DNA from: Prevotella sp. P5-50 | GTDB lineage: Bacteria > Bacteroidota > Bacteroidia > Bacteroidales > Bacteroidaceae | NCBI RefSeq assembly: GCF_002251295.1 | Contig: NZ_NPJA01000019.1 | Span: 337,161 to 401,160 of the forward strand | Direction of reading: 5' to 3' | DNA: 64,000 bases | Part shown: piece by piece, positions 56,701 to 64,000 of the stretch | Position numbering within the stretch: position 1 is the stretch's first letter | Layout of the letters: every line of letters begins with the position of its first letter | The notes under the pieces: model-generated | What the model saw: the letters and a program-made list of their open reading frames with translations, nothing else | Database searches by the model: none | What the model was told of the DNA's origin: nothing | Position numbers and translations under genes: made by a program

Positions 56701-57145
56701 TTCCATAACTCCTAACAACAGCGAGGTTCTTGAACTGGACGTGACAGACTACGACGACTACGGAAACATCTGCGGTTATAAGAAGAAGGACGGAACTCCC
56801 GTTGCCGTAATATGGTCTTACTGCCATCGGCTTCCTGTATTGGAGATTGTCGGCAAGGCATATTCCGAAGTAAAGGCAATGTCGGGCATTGTCGACATTC
56901 TGGAAAATGGAACTGCCGCCACAGAAATAACAAATGCTACGGAGTCTCTTCACGCTGCCCTGCTGAATGAGAGAGCCATGGCGACAGCTTATGAATATTC
57001 CCCATGGCATACTCTTTCATGTGTCATCAAGCCTAACGGAGACAAGGCGAAATACCGCTATGACACCTATGGAAGACTGGAAGAAGCACGTGACGCTGAC
57101 GACAATATCCTTCAAAAATATAACTACAACTACAAGACTAACTAG
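53765..57145 (+). CDS. Rhs/YD-repeat shell protein, N-terminal polypeptide
   Basis: The 1126-residue product has a signal peptide (TAALLLLAALSCYANA), then a beta-rich region typical of SpvB/Rhs N-terminal parts in Bacteroidota (YTGVPNISVPLFDICSGDFT, YVGLGWNMVMGGSISQIVCG). YD repeats close to the C-terminus (KAKYRYDTYGRLEEARDADD) end in KYNYNYKTN. It overlaps the T9SS gene by 4 bp and is separated from the second Rhs gene by one base (TAG-T-ATG). It probably forms half of a hollow shell. No toxin domain is at its end. The split into two chains is a feature of this locus. Confidence 0.8.
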   Translation: MKTTAIKTAALLLLAALSCYANADDTQDLRNIYNSLLPDFQNLTPEASALGQYGKYNNSGYTGVPNISVPLFDICSGDFTMPVELCYDASGIKVDQQATYVGLGWNMVMGGSISQIVCGKNDFNQNSFSINPSSITNLDLLQTVLPGIGYTPYYCIAGLPLVRFPSVPANPSLFCQPIEEDRKKFDILRDVSDGVRVPDIFQASFCGHRVSFVIDTGSKEARIIGNDATAYRIELKDYTGSYPHSIEITDDHGQMYVFAEAPKTSMEDNASYNLAEIRNAAGRCLAEFKYSEKGYSLLQSYYETVGKRDENSDMPIASEAIREIFIKRNQPSTLVYGIREYYPDTIITDKETVTFAYGSREDIKFAKRIDSITVRSSDNGTILHTVAFAYGYHTESEYEHTLCSKYGYTNVYGFKRLKLTDVTVDGKKYSFGYNDAQELPSRISMRQDFWGYYNGKTNADGLCASPEYKYDYDGRLTGIETVGPANRYANELYCKIGTLNQITYPTGGFTLFEYEINHFDDEHGKYYYPSASSSVKIPRTVTCGTGYNGTGYNNTPETRDFDIDQAVPVEISSGSSYLPSPQQYYKLDLGIVGKDSTGQTVFSRYYTKYNDMEDFKESCVLPKGHYVLSCKFSTVASGLITGGRIQVTLPPAYVEDTSIADASGKSVGGGLRIRTVENYDSDGEMLGYTRYRYEEGKLLIPTVDKEHIDMQYLFASKPANPCFYSIPSTLYCAFYFITSDPKYLAVCSLECPDVGYSKVTKENYDKDGQLMSYSTENFHNDGCHSVNNGIFGVNTDGLNGKLTESATFSSDSVLMHKICYSYTVIGGSPALSDMVFFPWARCSDMSPGSSALDVYYKYALISKSPLCALPSSVTETGYVDGVAMKPVTTTYEYNENNYMPSSITKSVAFNANTEETCLTRYWYPGDAEAVNSNTACLTSAHCISERVKALQYRNGNTVGGYRNLYMPLSNGLPVVSKNYSITPNNSEVLELDVTDYDDYGNICGYKKKDGTPVAVIWSYCHRLPVLEIVGKAYSEVKAMSGIVDILENGTAATEITNATESLHAALLNERAMATAYEYSPWHTLSCVIKPNGDKAKYRYDTYGRLEEARDADDNILQKYNYNYKTN

Positions 57146-57146
57146 T

Positions 57147-60100
57147 ATGAACAATATAAAACTATTACTTGCACTCCTGCTGTACGTTCCTGCCCTGTGC
57201 TCTGCTCAGACGGCAACGGAGAACTACGTCAAGACAGTGACGATGCTTGACGCGGACGGGACAGACTCGCTGCAGGCGGTGCAGTACTACAACGGGCTGG
57301 GCTATCCCACACTCTCCGTCGCCACTGCCGGCACCGACGGAGGGACGGCATGCACCCTGACGACATACGACGGAGCGGGGCGCGAGAAACGCAGGTATCT
57401 ACCCGTGCCGGCAAACGGTCTTGAATATATCCCCGTGAACGGTGTCACGTCCATGGGCCTGTTTTATCTTGACAACGGCTTCTTCACAGAGAGCCACTAC
57501 GACGCGCTCGACAGGGTGACAGCAGTCGACATCGCAGGAGACACATGGAGACAGGCGGGAAAGCAGGACAGGACAGAGCATCTCGCCAACACACTGTCCG
57601 ACCTCGTGCTGCACTACGAGGCTCCCGAGGACGGATCGTACAGCCTCACGCTCCCCGAGAACACATCATCCTTCGAGTACTATCCAGAGGGAACGCTGGC
57701 AAAAGCAGTGTCTTACGATGCCGACAACAGGAGCACAGCCGTATTCACCGACCTGCTCGGGAGGAAGATTATGGAGCGCACCGCAGCAGGAGATACCTAT
57801 TATGTATATAACGACCTCGGCCAGCTGCGCTTCGTGCTCACACCTGCATTCAACAAAATATCGCAGGAAAAGACAATATATGCATACGAATATCGTTATG
57901 ACAATAGAGGGCGGGTGGTATGGAAGAAACTGCCCGGGGCGGAATGCGTGCAGTACTGGTACGACAGTGCCGACCGCATGGCGTACATGAGAGACACCGC
58001 TCTGGGAAACCGCTACCGCTTCTGCCTGTACGACCGCTTCGGAAGGCTGTGCGTGCAGGGCACATGCAGCGACGGAAACCGCGACGGGTCGGTGCTCTCC
58101 GCTACATCATACACGAGCGGATCAGGGGGTGTCTGCAGCACAGGCTACTCCGCACCGTACAGCATCAGCGACCCGCAACTCGAGATAGTCAACTACTACG
58201 ACACCTATGAATTCATCGGCAACAACCTTACAAGCGCGATGCCTGCATTAACCATTGGACAGGAACAGAGACAGCACGCCATCGGCTACCTTACGGGACA
58301 GGTGGTGTACGCTACCGGCGGCGAGGCCCTCGGCACCGTCACCGTGTACGACCGCAAGGGGCAGGCGGTGAGATGTGTACGCAAGGGTCTCGGCGGACGT
58401 CTCGAGGATGTGGTCACGGCATACACGTTCACGGGTGCCGTTGACAGCACGGAGGTGCATGCCGGTGTCGGTTACGGGAGTGACTTCATGGCAAAGACCT
58501 CCTATACGTACCAATATGGCAAAAAGACAAAGATGAGCCTGTCCGTCAGACATGGTGCCTCCACACAGTCGCGTGAGACGGGATACGTCTATGACGCCAT
58601 AGGCAGGCTGGAAAGGAAGGAAAGGCAACTGACCAGGACATCCAAGTCCATGTGCTCATATACATACGACGTTCACGGATGGCTCAAGAGCGTCAGCAGC
58701 GGAGGATTCCGCGAAGACCTGTACTATGCCGACGGTCTTGACAGCGCATGCTACAACGGAAACATAAGCACCGTGCGGTGGAAGGCAAGGAATGATAGCG
58801 AATACAAGGGCTACAACCTGAGGTACGACGGGTGCAACCGCCTGTACCTGGCGCTTTTCGGAACAGGCGACAACCTGACAGGCAACAGAAACTACTTCAA
58901 CGAGCAGGCGGAGTACGACTGCAACGGAAACATCAAGAGGCTGCGACGTTGCGGGCTTCAGGACGCGATGCACGGAGGTTTCGGATTGGTTGACGACCTG
59001 CGGATGACATACGAGGGGAACCAGTTGGCAAGCGTGTTCGACAACGTATGGAGACTTCCGTACGCAGGGGCGACGGACTTCGACGGCGTGGCTGGGCAGG
59101 AGTATCCACTGACATACAACGGGGCAGGGTCGCTCACGAGCGACGCGAGCCGCAGGATAGCGAGGATAGACTATGATCTGAGGAACAATCCGATAAGGAT
59201 ACAGTTCACCGACGGAAACGTGACGAAATATGTCTATAGCGCAATGGGCGAGAAACTGCGCGTGGTGTATCAGACAGCCGTTCCGAACATCACCGTCGCC
59301 ATAGGAAGCACAAGGGAGCTCATGCCGTCGGAGATACTATACACAGACTCCACGGACTATCTGCTTGGAGGTGCCTTGACGCTTAAGAACGGACGCATAG
59401 ACATGTTCCAGTTTGACGAGGGATACTGCCAGGCCACACAATATAATGCCACGCAGGACAACTTCACCTTCCTGTACTATGACAAGGACCACCTGGGAAA
59501 TGTACGTCAGGTGACGAAAGCGGTAGGCAGCAATGGGACAGTAGTACAGACGATGAACTACTACCCCTTTGGAGCCCAGTTCTGTGACGGCTCTGCCGCA
59601 TCAGGTGACGTGCAGCCGTACAAGTACAACGGCAAGGAACTGGACAAGATGCACGGATTGAACACCTACGACTACGGAGCGCGGCAGTACAATCCAGTCA
59701 CCGCACGTTGGGACAGGATGGACCCGTTGGCGGAGAAATACTATAGCGTTAGTCCGTATGTGTATTGTTTGGGGAATCCAGTAAAGTTTGTGGACGAAGA
59801 TGGCTTGAAGCCTACGGAAGAGGAAGCGGCTCGAATCGCGCATCATGTATATGGCAAAGACAAAGTTGAACTCATTGGGGGGTGGAGAGTCTCTAATTTG
59901 CATATAGACGGAGTCACTTTAAGGGATGACCGTTCTGGTTTTAAGTCTGCTATATATGAACGTACAATTGACGGGGTCACAGAATATGTCTATGCTACTT
60001 CAGGAACAGATAGTGATAGTTATGAAGACTGGAAAAATAATTTCTTACAGGTATTTGGAGCCTCGGAGCAGTATAATATTTCAAAGGAAAACGCACGTGT

Positions 60101-60488
60101 TTTATCGGACAATATTAATCAAGAACTTACTTTCGTAGGTCATTCTTTGGGCGGAGGCATGGCGGCTACGAATGCCTACAAGACAGGTCGCAGTGCAATG
60201 ACATTTAATGCCGCATGGGTAAGTCCCCTTACCATTGCACCATGGAACAGGAAAGGTGCAAAAATAGACGCATATGTTCATGTTCGGGATGAATTGAATA
60301 TTTTCCAACAAACACACATGGGAGTGAGAGCTAATGGAAATATACATTGGCGCAATAAAAACCGTGCAATAATGGGGCACAGCATAAAGAATTTCTATCC
60401 CTCGGGAAAGGAAATGATAATGCAGAAGAGCAAAAATGCACAATCGCAATATACGTTGAATACTAACAATATTTTATTTGGCTTTTAA
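57147..60488 (+). CDS. Rhs core toxin with a lipase-like C-terminal domain
   Basis: The 1113-residue protein has a signal peptide (LLALLLYVPALCSAQ) and a DUF6443-like start (YVKTVTMLDADGTDSLQAVQ, YYNGLGYPTLSV). YD repeats and the Rhs core follow (DHLGNVRQVTKAVG, LNTYDYGARQYNPVTARWDR, MDPLAEKYY). The variable tip begins at VDEDGLKP (~residue 882). It contains GHSLGGG with the nucleophile Ser1000, an Asp in VRDELN and a His in MGHSIKNF, the triad of class 3-like lipases; a phospholipase toxin is the best guess. The tip is poorer in G+C than the core, as in other polymorphic toxins. The immunity gene follows 2 bp later. Confidence 0.88.
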   Translation: MNNIKLLLALLLYVPALCSAQTATENYVKTVTMLDADGTDSLQAVQYYNGLGYPTLSVATAGTDGGTACTLTTYDGAGREKRRYLPVPANGLEYIPVNGVTSMGLFYLDNGFFTESHYDALDRVTAVDIAGDTWRQAGKQDRTEHLANTLSDLVLHYEAPEDGSYSLTLPENTSSFEYYPEGTLAKAVSYDADNRSTAVFTDLLGRKIMERTAAGDTYYVYNDLGQLRFVLTPAFNKISQEKTIYAYEYRYDNRGRVVWKKLPGAECVQYWYDSADRMAYMRDTALGNRYRFCLYDRFGRLCVQGTCSDGNRDGSVLSATSYTSGSGGVCSTGYSAPYSISDPQLEIVNYYDTYEFIGNNLTSAMPALTIGQEQRQHAIGYLTGQVVYATGGEALGTVTVYDRKGQAVRCVRKGLGGRLEDVVTAYTFTGAVDSTEVHAGVGYGSDFMAKTSYTYQYGKKTKMSLSVRHGASTQSRETGYVYDAIGRLERKERQLTRTSKSMCSYTYDVHGWLKSVSSGGFREDLYYADGLDSACYNGNISTVRWKARNDSEYKGYNLRYDGCNRLYLALFGTGDNLTGNRNYFNEQAEYDCNGNIKRLRRCGLQDAMHGGFGLVDDLRMTYEGNQLASVFDNVWRLPYAGATDFDGVAGQEYPLTYNGAGSLTSDASRRIARIDYDLRNNPIRIQFTDGNVTKYVYSAMGEKLRVVYQTAVPNITVAIGSTRELMPSEILYTDSTDYLLGGALTLKNGRIDMFQFDEGYCQATQYNATQDNFTFLYYDKDHLGNVRQVTKAVGSNGTVVQTMNYYPFGAQFCDGSAASGDVQPYKYNGKELDKMHGLNTYDYGARQYNPVTARWDRMDPLAEKYYSVSPYVYCLGNPVKFVDEDGLKPTEEEAARIAHHVYGKDKVELIGGWRVSNLHIDGVTLRDDRSGFKSAIYERTIDGVTEYVYATSGTDSDSYEDWKNNFLQVFGASEQYNISKENARVLSDNINQELTFVGHSLGGGMAATNAYKTGRSAMTFNAAWVSPLTIAPWNRKGAKIDAYVHVRDELNIFQQTHMGVRANGNIHWRNKNRAIMGHSIKNFYPSGKEMIMQKSKNAQSQYTLNTNNILFGF
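59216..59770 (+). repeat. Rhs core module, copy A (partner 61445-61999)
   Basis: About 555 bp of the Rhs core is duplicated at 61445-61999 in direct orientation, with around a few percent difference. Similarity starts at the YVYSAMGEKLR region and ends just before the variable tip. This repeat would allow recombination to swap tips. Confidence 0.92.
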
Positions 60489-60490
60489 TT

Positions 60491-61438
60491 ATGAAACATA
60501 ATGGATATTTTTGTGCAATATGTGTCTTGCTGGTATTGTTGTCGTCCGCGTGCATAGACAGGGAGGCGCCAGTAGATAAGAAAAAACTATTAGGAGATGA
60601 TTTTAGGTTATTTCAAGGCACCATTGCATGGAATTTAGCCAAGGCTGTACAAGACGAAAATGCCGATGAAATAAGGCGGCAGGTTCAGGATAAGAATATA
60701 CCTATTGATTATAAGGAAGATAGATGGAAGCAAACTCTATTAATGCTTGCCACCCATAATAATAAGAAAGAATCAGTAAAAGCATTATTGGAATTAGGTG
60801 CAAATCCTAATGTACCATGTGATACCATTAGATATAGAGGGGATAATTCGGTTATTATTGCTTCAAGATTTAGTCGTGTTTCCCCTGAAATACTAAAGAT
60901 GTTGTTAGAATATGGTGGAGACCCCAATTCCGTAGAGCGCGGAGTGCAGCAAGACAATCTTGGCAACTGGATTCCCGCTCGCCATTTTGCGTTGTTCGAG
61001 GCAGTGGATTTGGATGGAGATTATGAAAAAGTAAGAATGCTTGTGGAGGCAGGTGCTGATGTTAACATGCAGACAGAAGATACAGGTGCAGGTGCAATGT
61101 ATGTCGCACTAACATTTGACCGTATGGATGTCCTTCTTTATTTACTGGAACACGGAGCAGACTATAATAGGAAGTTTAAAAGAATGGATGTTATCAGTTC
61201 TAAAGACTCTGCATATTACAAGTCATTTTATGTTGACATTCTTTATATGTTGAGACTTAGGGCATATCCTCTTGACTCTAAAAAGCATAAGGAAAAGTTA
61301 AAAGTCATAGATTTTTTAAAGGAAAGAGGAATGGACTATTGGAAGTCACCTGTCTCAGATTGGGCTTTAACTGTTATAAAACGTGAAATATCTCCGAAGG
61401 ATGAAAAGGAATTACAGGAATATCTCAAGCGGTATTGA
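60491..61438 (+). CDS. Ankyrin-repeat lipoprotein, probable immunity protein to the Rhs lipase
   Basis: The 315-residue product has a lipoprotein signal (LLVLLSSAC-IDREA). Several ankyrin repeats follow (KQTLLMLATHNNKKESVKAL, LELGANPNV; LKMLLEYGGDPNS; VRMLVEAGADVNM; LYLLEHGADYN). It begins 2 bp after the toxin gene. Ankyrin proteins are known immunity partners of polymorphic and phospholipase toxins, and a lipid anchor would place it in the periplasm where an incoming lipase would act. Function is inferred from position and fold. Confidence 0.8.
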   Translation: MKHNGYFCAICVLLVLLSSACIDREAPVDKKKLLGDDFRLFQGTIAWNLAKAVQDENADEIRRQVQDKNIPIDYKEDRWKQTLLMLATHNNKKESVKALLELGANPNVPCDTIRYRGDNSVIIASRFSRVSPEILKMLLEYGGDPNSVERGVQQDNLGNWIPARHFALFEAVDLDGDYEKVRMLVEAGADVNMQTEDTGAGAMYVALTFDRMDVLLYLLEHGADYNRKFKRMDVISSKDSAYYKSFYVDILYMLRLRAYPLDSKKHKEKLKVIDFLKERGMDYWKSPVSDWALTVIKREISPKDEKELQEYLKRY

Positions 61439-61439
61439 C

Positions 61440-62639
61440 AACTGCAACGTGACGAGGTTTGTCTATTCCGCCACGGGCGAGAAACTGCGAGTGGTGTATC
61501 AGACTGCCGTTCCGAACATCACCGTCGCCATAGGAAGCACAAGGGAGCTCATGCCGTCGGAGATACTATACACAGACTCCACGGACTATCTGCTTGGAGG
61601 TGCCTTGACGCTTAAGAACGGACGCATAGACATGTTCCAGTTTGACGAGGGCTACTGTCAGGCCACACAATATAATGCCACGCAGGACAACTTCACCTTC
61701 CTCTACTATGACAAGGACCACCTGGGCAATGTCCGTCAGGTGACGAAGGCGATAGGCAGCACGGGGACGGTGATGCAGACGATGAACTACTACCCCTTTG
61801 GAGCCCAGTTCTGTGACGGCTCCGCCAATAACAACGATGTGCAGCCATACAAATACAATGGTAAGGAACTGGATAAGATGCACGGACTGAACACCTACGA
61901 CTACGGCGCACGGCAGTACAATCCCGTCACTGCACGTTGGGACAGGGTAGATCCGCTGGCGGAGAAGTACTATAATGTGAGTCCGTATGCGTATTGCCAC
62001 AATAATCCGGTAATGTTGATGGATCCAGATGGGATGGATGATTATTACACTTCTGACGGAACATACTTAGGTACAAACTCTGCAGAATCGGATTATATAT
62101 ATAAGTGATGACTATCGCGAACTGAAAGATGGCAAATATGTTATCAATCTTAATACAAGAGTTGGTTTACCATCATCTGATATTTCGGCAGAAGCTTTAT
62201 CAAAAATTTTCACACATATCGTTGGAAGAATGCCTGAAGTAGATTTAACCCAAATAGATTGTAATCAGATTAATGTTGTGAAATGGTCACGTGACGCATA
62301 TAGCAACACTATACACGTTGATAGCCATTATGGTAATGTCATGGTGGTGATGATAAAACAAATGCGAGCACATTAGGCAACAATATAACAGCTTTTTGGG
62401 GAGACAACAAACAAATGTTTGAATCACGAAGTAATATTCAGAACATGTTAGGTGGAGAAGAATACACCTGCCATATAAAAAAACAATGGCATCACTACAT
62501 GAAAGATAGTAGGAATCCTAACAAAACCGACAATATTAAAATATTTAATTATTTAATGAACCACCCAACATGGAATAAGACAACTGATACTTACAAACAA
62601 AGTTTGATAAGATACAAACAATTTTTTTTAGGAGAATAA
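61440..62639 (+). pseudogene. Orphan Rhs core plus toxin tip, without start and with frameshifts
   Basis: The copy begins directly after the ankyrin gene (NCNVTRFVYSATGEKLRVVY) with no promoter or start of its own. The core runs to DPLAEKYYNVSPYAYCHNNP and VMLMDPDGM, then a different tip (DDYYTSDGTYLGTNSAESDY). The frame stops at 62106-62108 after the (TA)5 run. One more TA unit would let it continue as ISDDYRELKDGKYVINLNTR. A second frame change near 62340 leads to HGGDDKTNASTLGNN ... KQWHHYMKDSRNPNKTDN ... FFLGE, ending at 62639. I do not recognise the tip domain. It is a displaced tip of the kind seen in rhs loci. Confidence 0.85.
61445..61999 (+). repeat. Rhs core module, copy B (partner 59216-59770)
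   Basis: Direct copy of the Rhs core next to a different toxin tip. See copy A. Confidence 0.92.
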
Positions 62640-62642
62640 AAG

Positions 62643-63224
62643 ATGAAGAGATTAATAATTGTCACATTAGTACCCCTTTTGTTTGCGTGCAATGACAAAT
62701 ATGTCTTGCAGGCGAATTTATGCATGGTTGGTGATAATAAAGAGATAAGGAGAGACGAAATGGATAACGTTTTCAACATAAGATGTTTGTCCATTCACTA
62801 TTTAGCCATAAACAAATCCAATGACTCCATATTTATACCAATAGGGTATCCATACGAGAAAACGGTTATTGCCAATATAGAGTCAAGGGATTTATTTTAT
62901 CAGCCATATCAATTATATAGATGTAATAAGTTTAATGGTTCAGCACAGCAATATTTTGCACCGGGAGATAGTATTTCAATTACATTCCTTTTTGCCATAT
63001 ATCCTAAAAACAGTACTGATAGCGAATGGTTGCGGAATGTTTCAACCAAGGAGTTGATGTCAAAGATGGAGTTAAAATTGGTTAAGCCAACGAATGGGAA
63101 AAACATAGATAAAATTCCCAACATAATCTTTAATAATGACACTAACGATATATGCATAAATCCAGTAATAAGTGTGCAAGATTCAGATCAGAAGATGGAT
63201 TATGAGTCGATTAAACATAATTAA
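62643..63224 (+). CDS. Lipoprotein, candidate immunity protein for the orphan tip
   Basis: The 193-residue product has a short lipoprotein signal (IIVTLVPLLFAC-NDKYV) and an otherwise unrecognised, beta-like body. It starts 3 bp after the end of the orphan tip, which is the position of the ankyrin immunity gene in the first module. By position it is the cognate immunity gene. Unlike the tip it is intact, which fits selection to keep protection after loss of the toxin. Confidence 0.65.
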   Translation: MKRLIIVTLVPLLFACNDKYVLQANLCMVGDNKEIRRDEMDNVFNIRCLSIHYLAINKSNDSIFIPIGYPYEKTVIANIESRDLFYQPYQLYRCNKFNGSAQQYFAPGDSISITFLFAIYPKNSTDSEWLRNVSTKELMSKMELKLVKPTNGKNIDKIPNIIFNNDTNDICINPVISVQDSDQKMDYESIKHN

Positions 63225-63237
63225 AGTAAATTGAGAC

Positions 63238-63348
63238 ATGAGCACGGTGCGCATTGAAAATACTGATATTCAAATTTGTTTAGATTATGTCGTCCAAACG
63301 AACGATTCCGTTATCTCCATCAATAGTTACAACTACAGGAAGCCATGA
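63238..63348 (+). pseudogene. Short 3' relic of an Rhs N-terminal polypeptide gene
   Basis: A 36-codon ORF ends DSVISINSYNYRKP and its stop overlaps the next start (CCATGAGT). The ending resembles the KYNYNYKTN terminus of the 1126-residue Rhs protein, which stands at the same place relative to the first Rhs core gene. It looks like the last piece of a second copy of that gene. Confidence 0.5.
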
Positions 63349-64000
63349 GTATAAATAAAATACACATAACGCTGATAACGATGCTTGCGGTGCCGCCATG
63401 CTCGGTTCTGGCTCAGACTCCATCCCAGAACTACGTCAGGACCGTGACGATGCTCGACGCTTACGGGACGGATTCCATTCAGGCTGTGCAGTACTACAAC
63501 GGCCTGGGCCGCCCCACGCTCTCTGTCGCCACGGCGGGAGGAAACGGCGAGACCGCCTGCACCCTGACGACCTACGACGGAGCGGGGCGCGAGAAACGCA
63601 GGTATCTCCCCGTGCCTGCAAGCGGACTCGACTATATCCCCGTGAGCGGGGTCACGTCCATGGGCTTGTTTTATCTTGACGACGGATTCTTCACCGAGAG
63701 CCACTACGACGCGCTCGACAGGGTGACAGCAGTCGACATCGCAGGAGACACATGGAGACAGGCGGGAAAGCAGGACAGGACGGAACACCTCGCAAACACC
63801 GCTTCCGACCAGGTGCTGCACTTCGAGGCTCCCGAGGACGGCTCGTACAGCCTCACGCTCCCCGAGAACACAGCCTTCGAGTACTATCCAGAGGGAACGC
63901 TGGCAAAAGCAGTGTCTTACGATGCCGACAACAGGAGCACAGCCGTATTCACCGACCTGCTCGGGAGGAAGATTATGGAGCGCACCGCAGCAGGAGATAC
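63345..64000 (+). CDS. Second Rhs core gene (partial, runs off the window)
   Basis: The gene starts MSINKIHITLITMLAVPPCS with a signal peptide and continues QNYVRTVTMLDAYGTDSIQA, YYNGLGRPTLSVAT, a DUF6443-like start. It is nearly identical to the first Rhs core gene from about residue 35 on. The frame is open to the end of the window, about 218 codons. The start overlaps the stop of the micro-ORF at 63238, which repeats the coupling of the first pair. Its tip, and so its toxin, lies outside the window. Confidence 0.88.
   Translation, partial: MSINKIHITLITMLAVPPCSVLAQTPSQNYVRTVTMLDAYGTDSIQAVQYYNGLGRPTLSVATAGGNGETACTLTTYDGAGREKRRYLPVPASGLDYIPVSGVTSMGLFYLDDGFFTESHYDALDRVTAVDIAGDTWRQAGKQDRTEHLANTASDQVLHFEAPEDGSYSLTLPENTAFEYYPEGTLAKAVSYDADNRSTAVFTDLLGRKIMERTAAGD

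Noticed and set aside
56967..57146. 60-residue N-terminal extension of the second Rhs protein
   Set aside because: It overlaps the end of the first Rhs gene in another frame, while the ATG at 57147 opens a clear signal peptide.
61383..61439. ATG at 61383 as a true start for the orphan Rhs tip
   Set aside because: It lies within the ankyrin gene in another frame; similarity to the Rhs core begins only at about 61440, so the ATG is coincidental.

Overview
The window looks like a chromosomal segment of a gut or oral Bacteroidota, most likely a Prevotellaceae member (Prevotella/Segatella type). The evidence is the recurrent Bacteroidota sigma-factor promoter pattern (TTTG, about 19-20 nt, TAnnTTTG), the fused 2-oxoacid:ferredoxin oxidoreductase alpha subunit, Mfa-type fimbriae, type IX secretion (T9SS) C-terminal sorting domains, a TonB receptor with a carboxypeptidase-regulatory-like N-terminus, and DUF3244, DUF3575, DUF3868 and DUF4271 proteins. 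No species call is possible from sequence reading alone.

Layout. 1-2 kb: end of an upstream gene with its terminator, an intergenic region rich in repeats and symmetry, and a secreted GH29 alpha-L-fucosidase. 2-13 kb: a rearranged accessory region built around pieces of comM. It has two comM fragments, two near-identical 0.76-kb direct repeats (a small unknown gene plus the 5' part of a Fur-family gene), a lipoprotein Ntn-hydrolase, a truncated lipoprotein, QueD, a scrapyard of integrase, IS5-like and IS3 pieces, a TonB receptor, a truncated group II intron, and finally the intact comM. 13-31.4 kb: conserved housekeeping block (U32 peptidase, sufE, mutS, a TPR histidine kinase, lgt, ychF, korAB, xerD, metK, DUF4271, hemD, rnpA, yidD, tyrS, tRNA-Gln). 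31.4-32.8 kb: a long gene-poor region with a large helically phased inverted repeat.

32.8-45.6 kb: one co-directional fimbrial operon. It runs from DUF3575 and DUF3868/OmpA-like assembly proteins, through four FimA/Mfa-superfamily lipoproteins, to a 1788-residue protein with a C-terminal T9SS signal. 45.6-50.3 kb: mobile debris. A DUF4143 ATPase is bracketed by direct repeats and by inverted repeats carrying a hairpin; an inactivated IS982-family element and a MobV-type relaxase follow.

50.4-64 kb: a TPR-transmembrane-HTH regulator, then a Bacteroidota Rhs polymorphic-toxin locus. It has a DUF3244 protein with a broken signal peptide, a small T9SS-sorted protein, a two-polypeptide Rhs shell ending in a GxSxG lipase-like toxin, an ankyrin lipoprotein (probable immunity), a decayed orphan Rhs tip with its own candidate immunity lipoprotein, and the start of another Rhs copy. 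This Rhs/T9SS locus and the ATPase unit with structured inverted repeats are the two best candidates for under-described systems.
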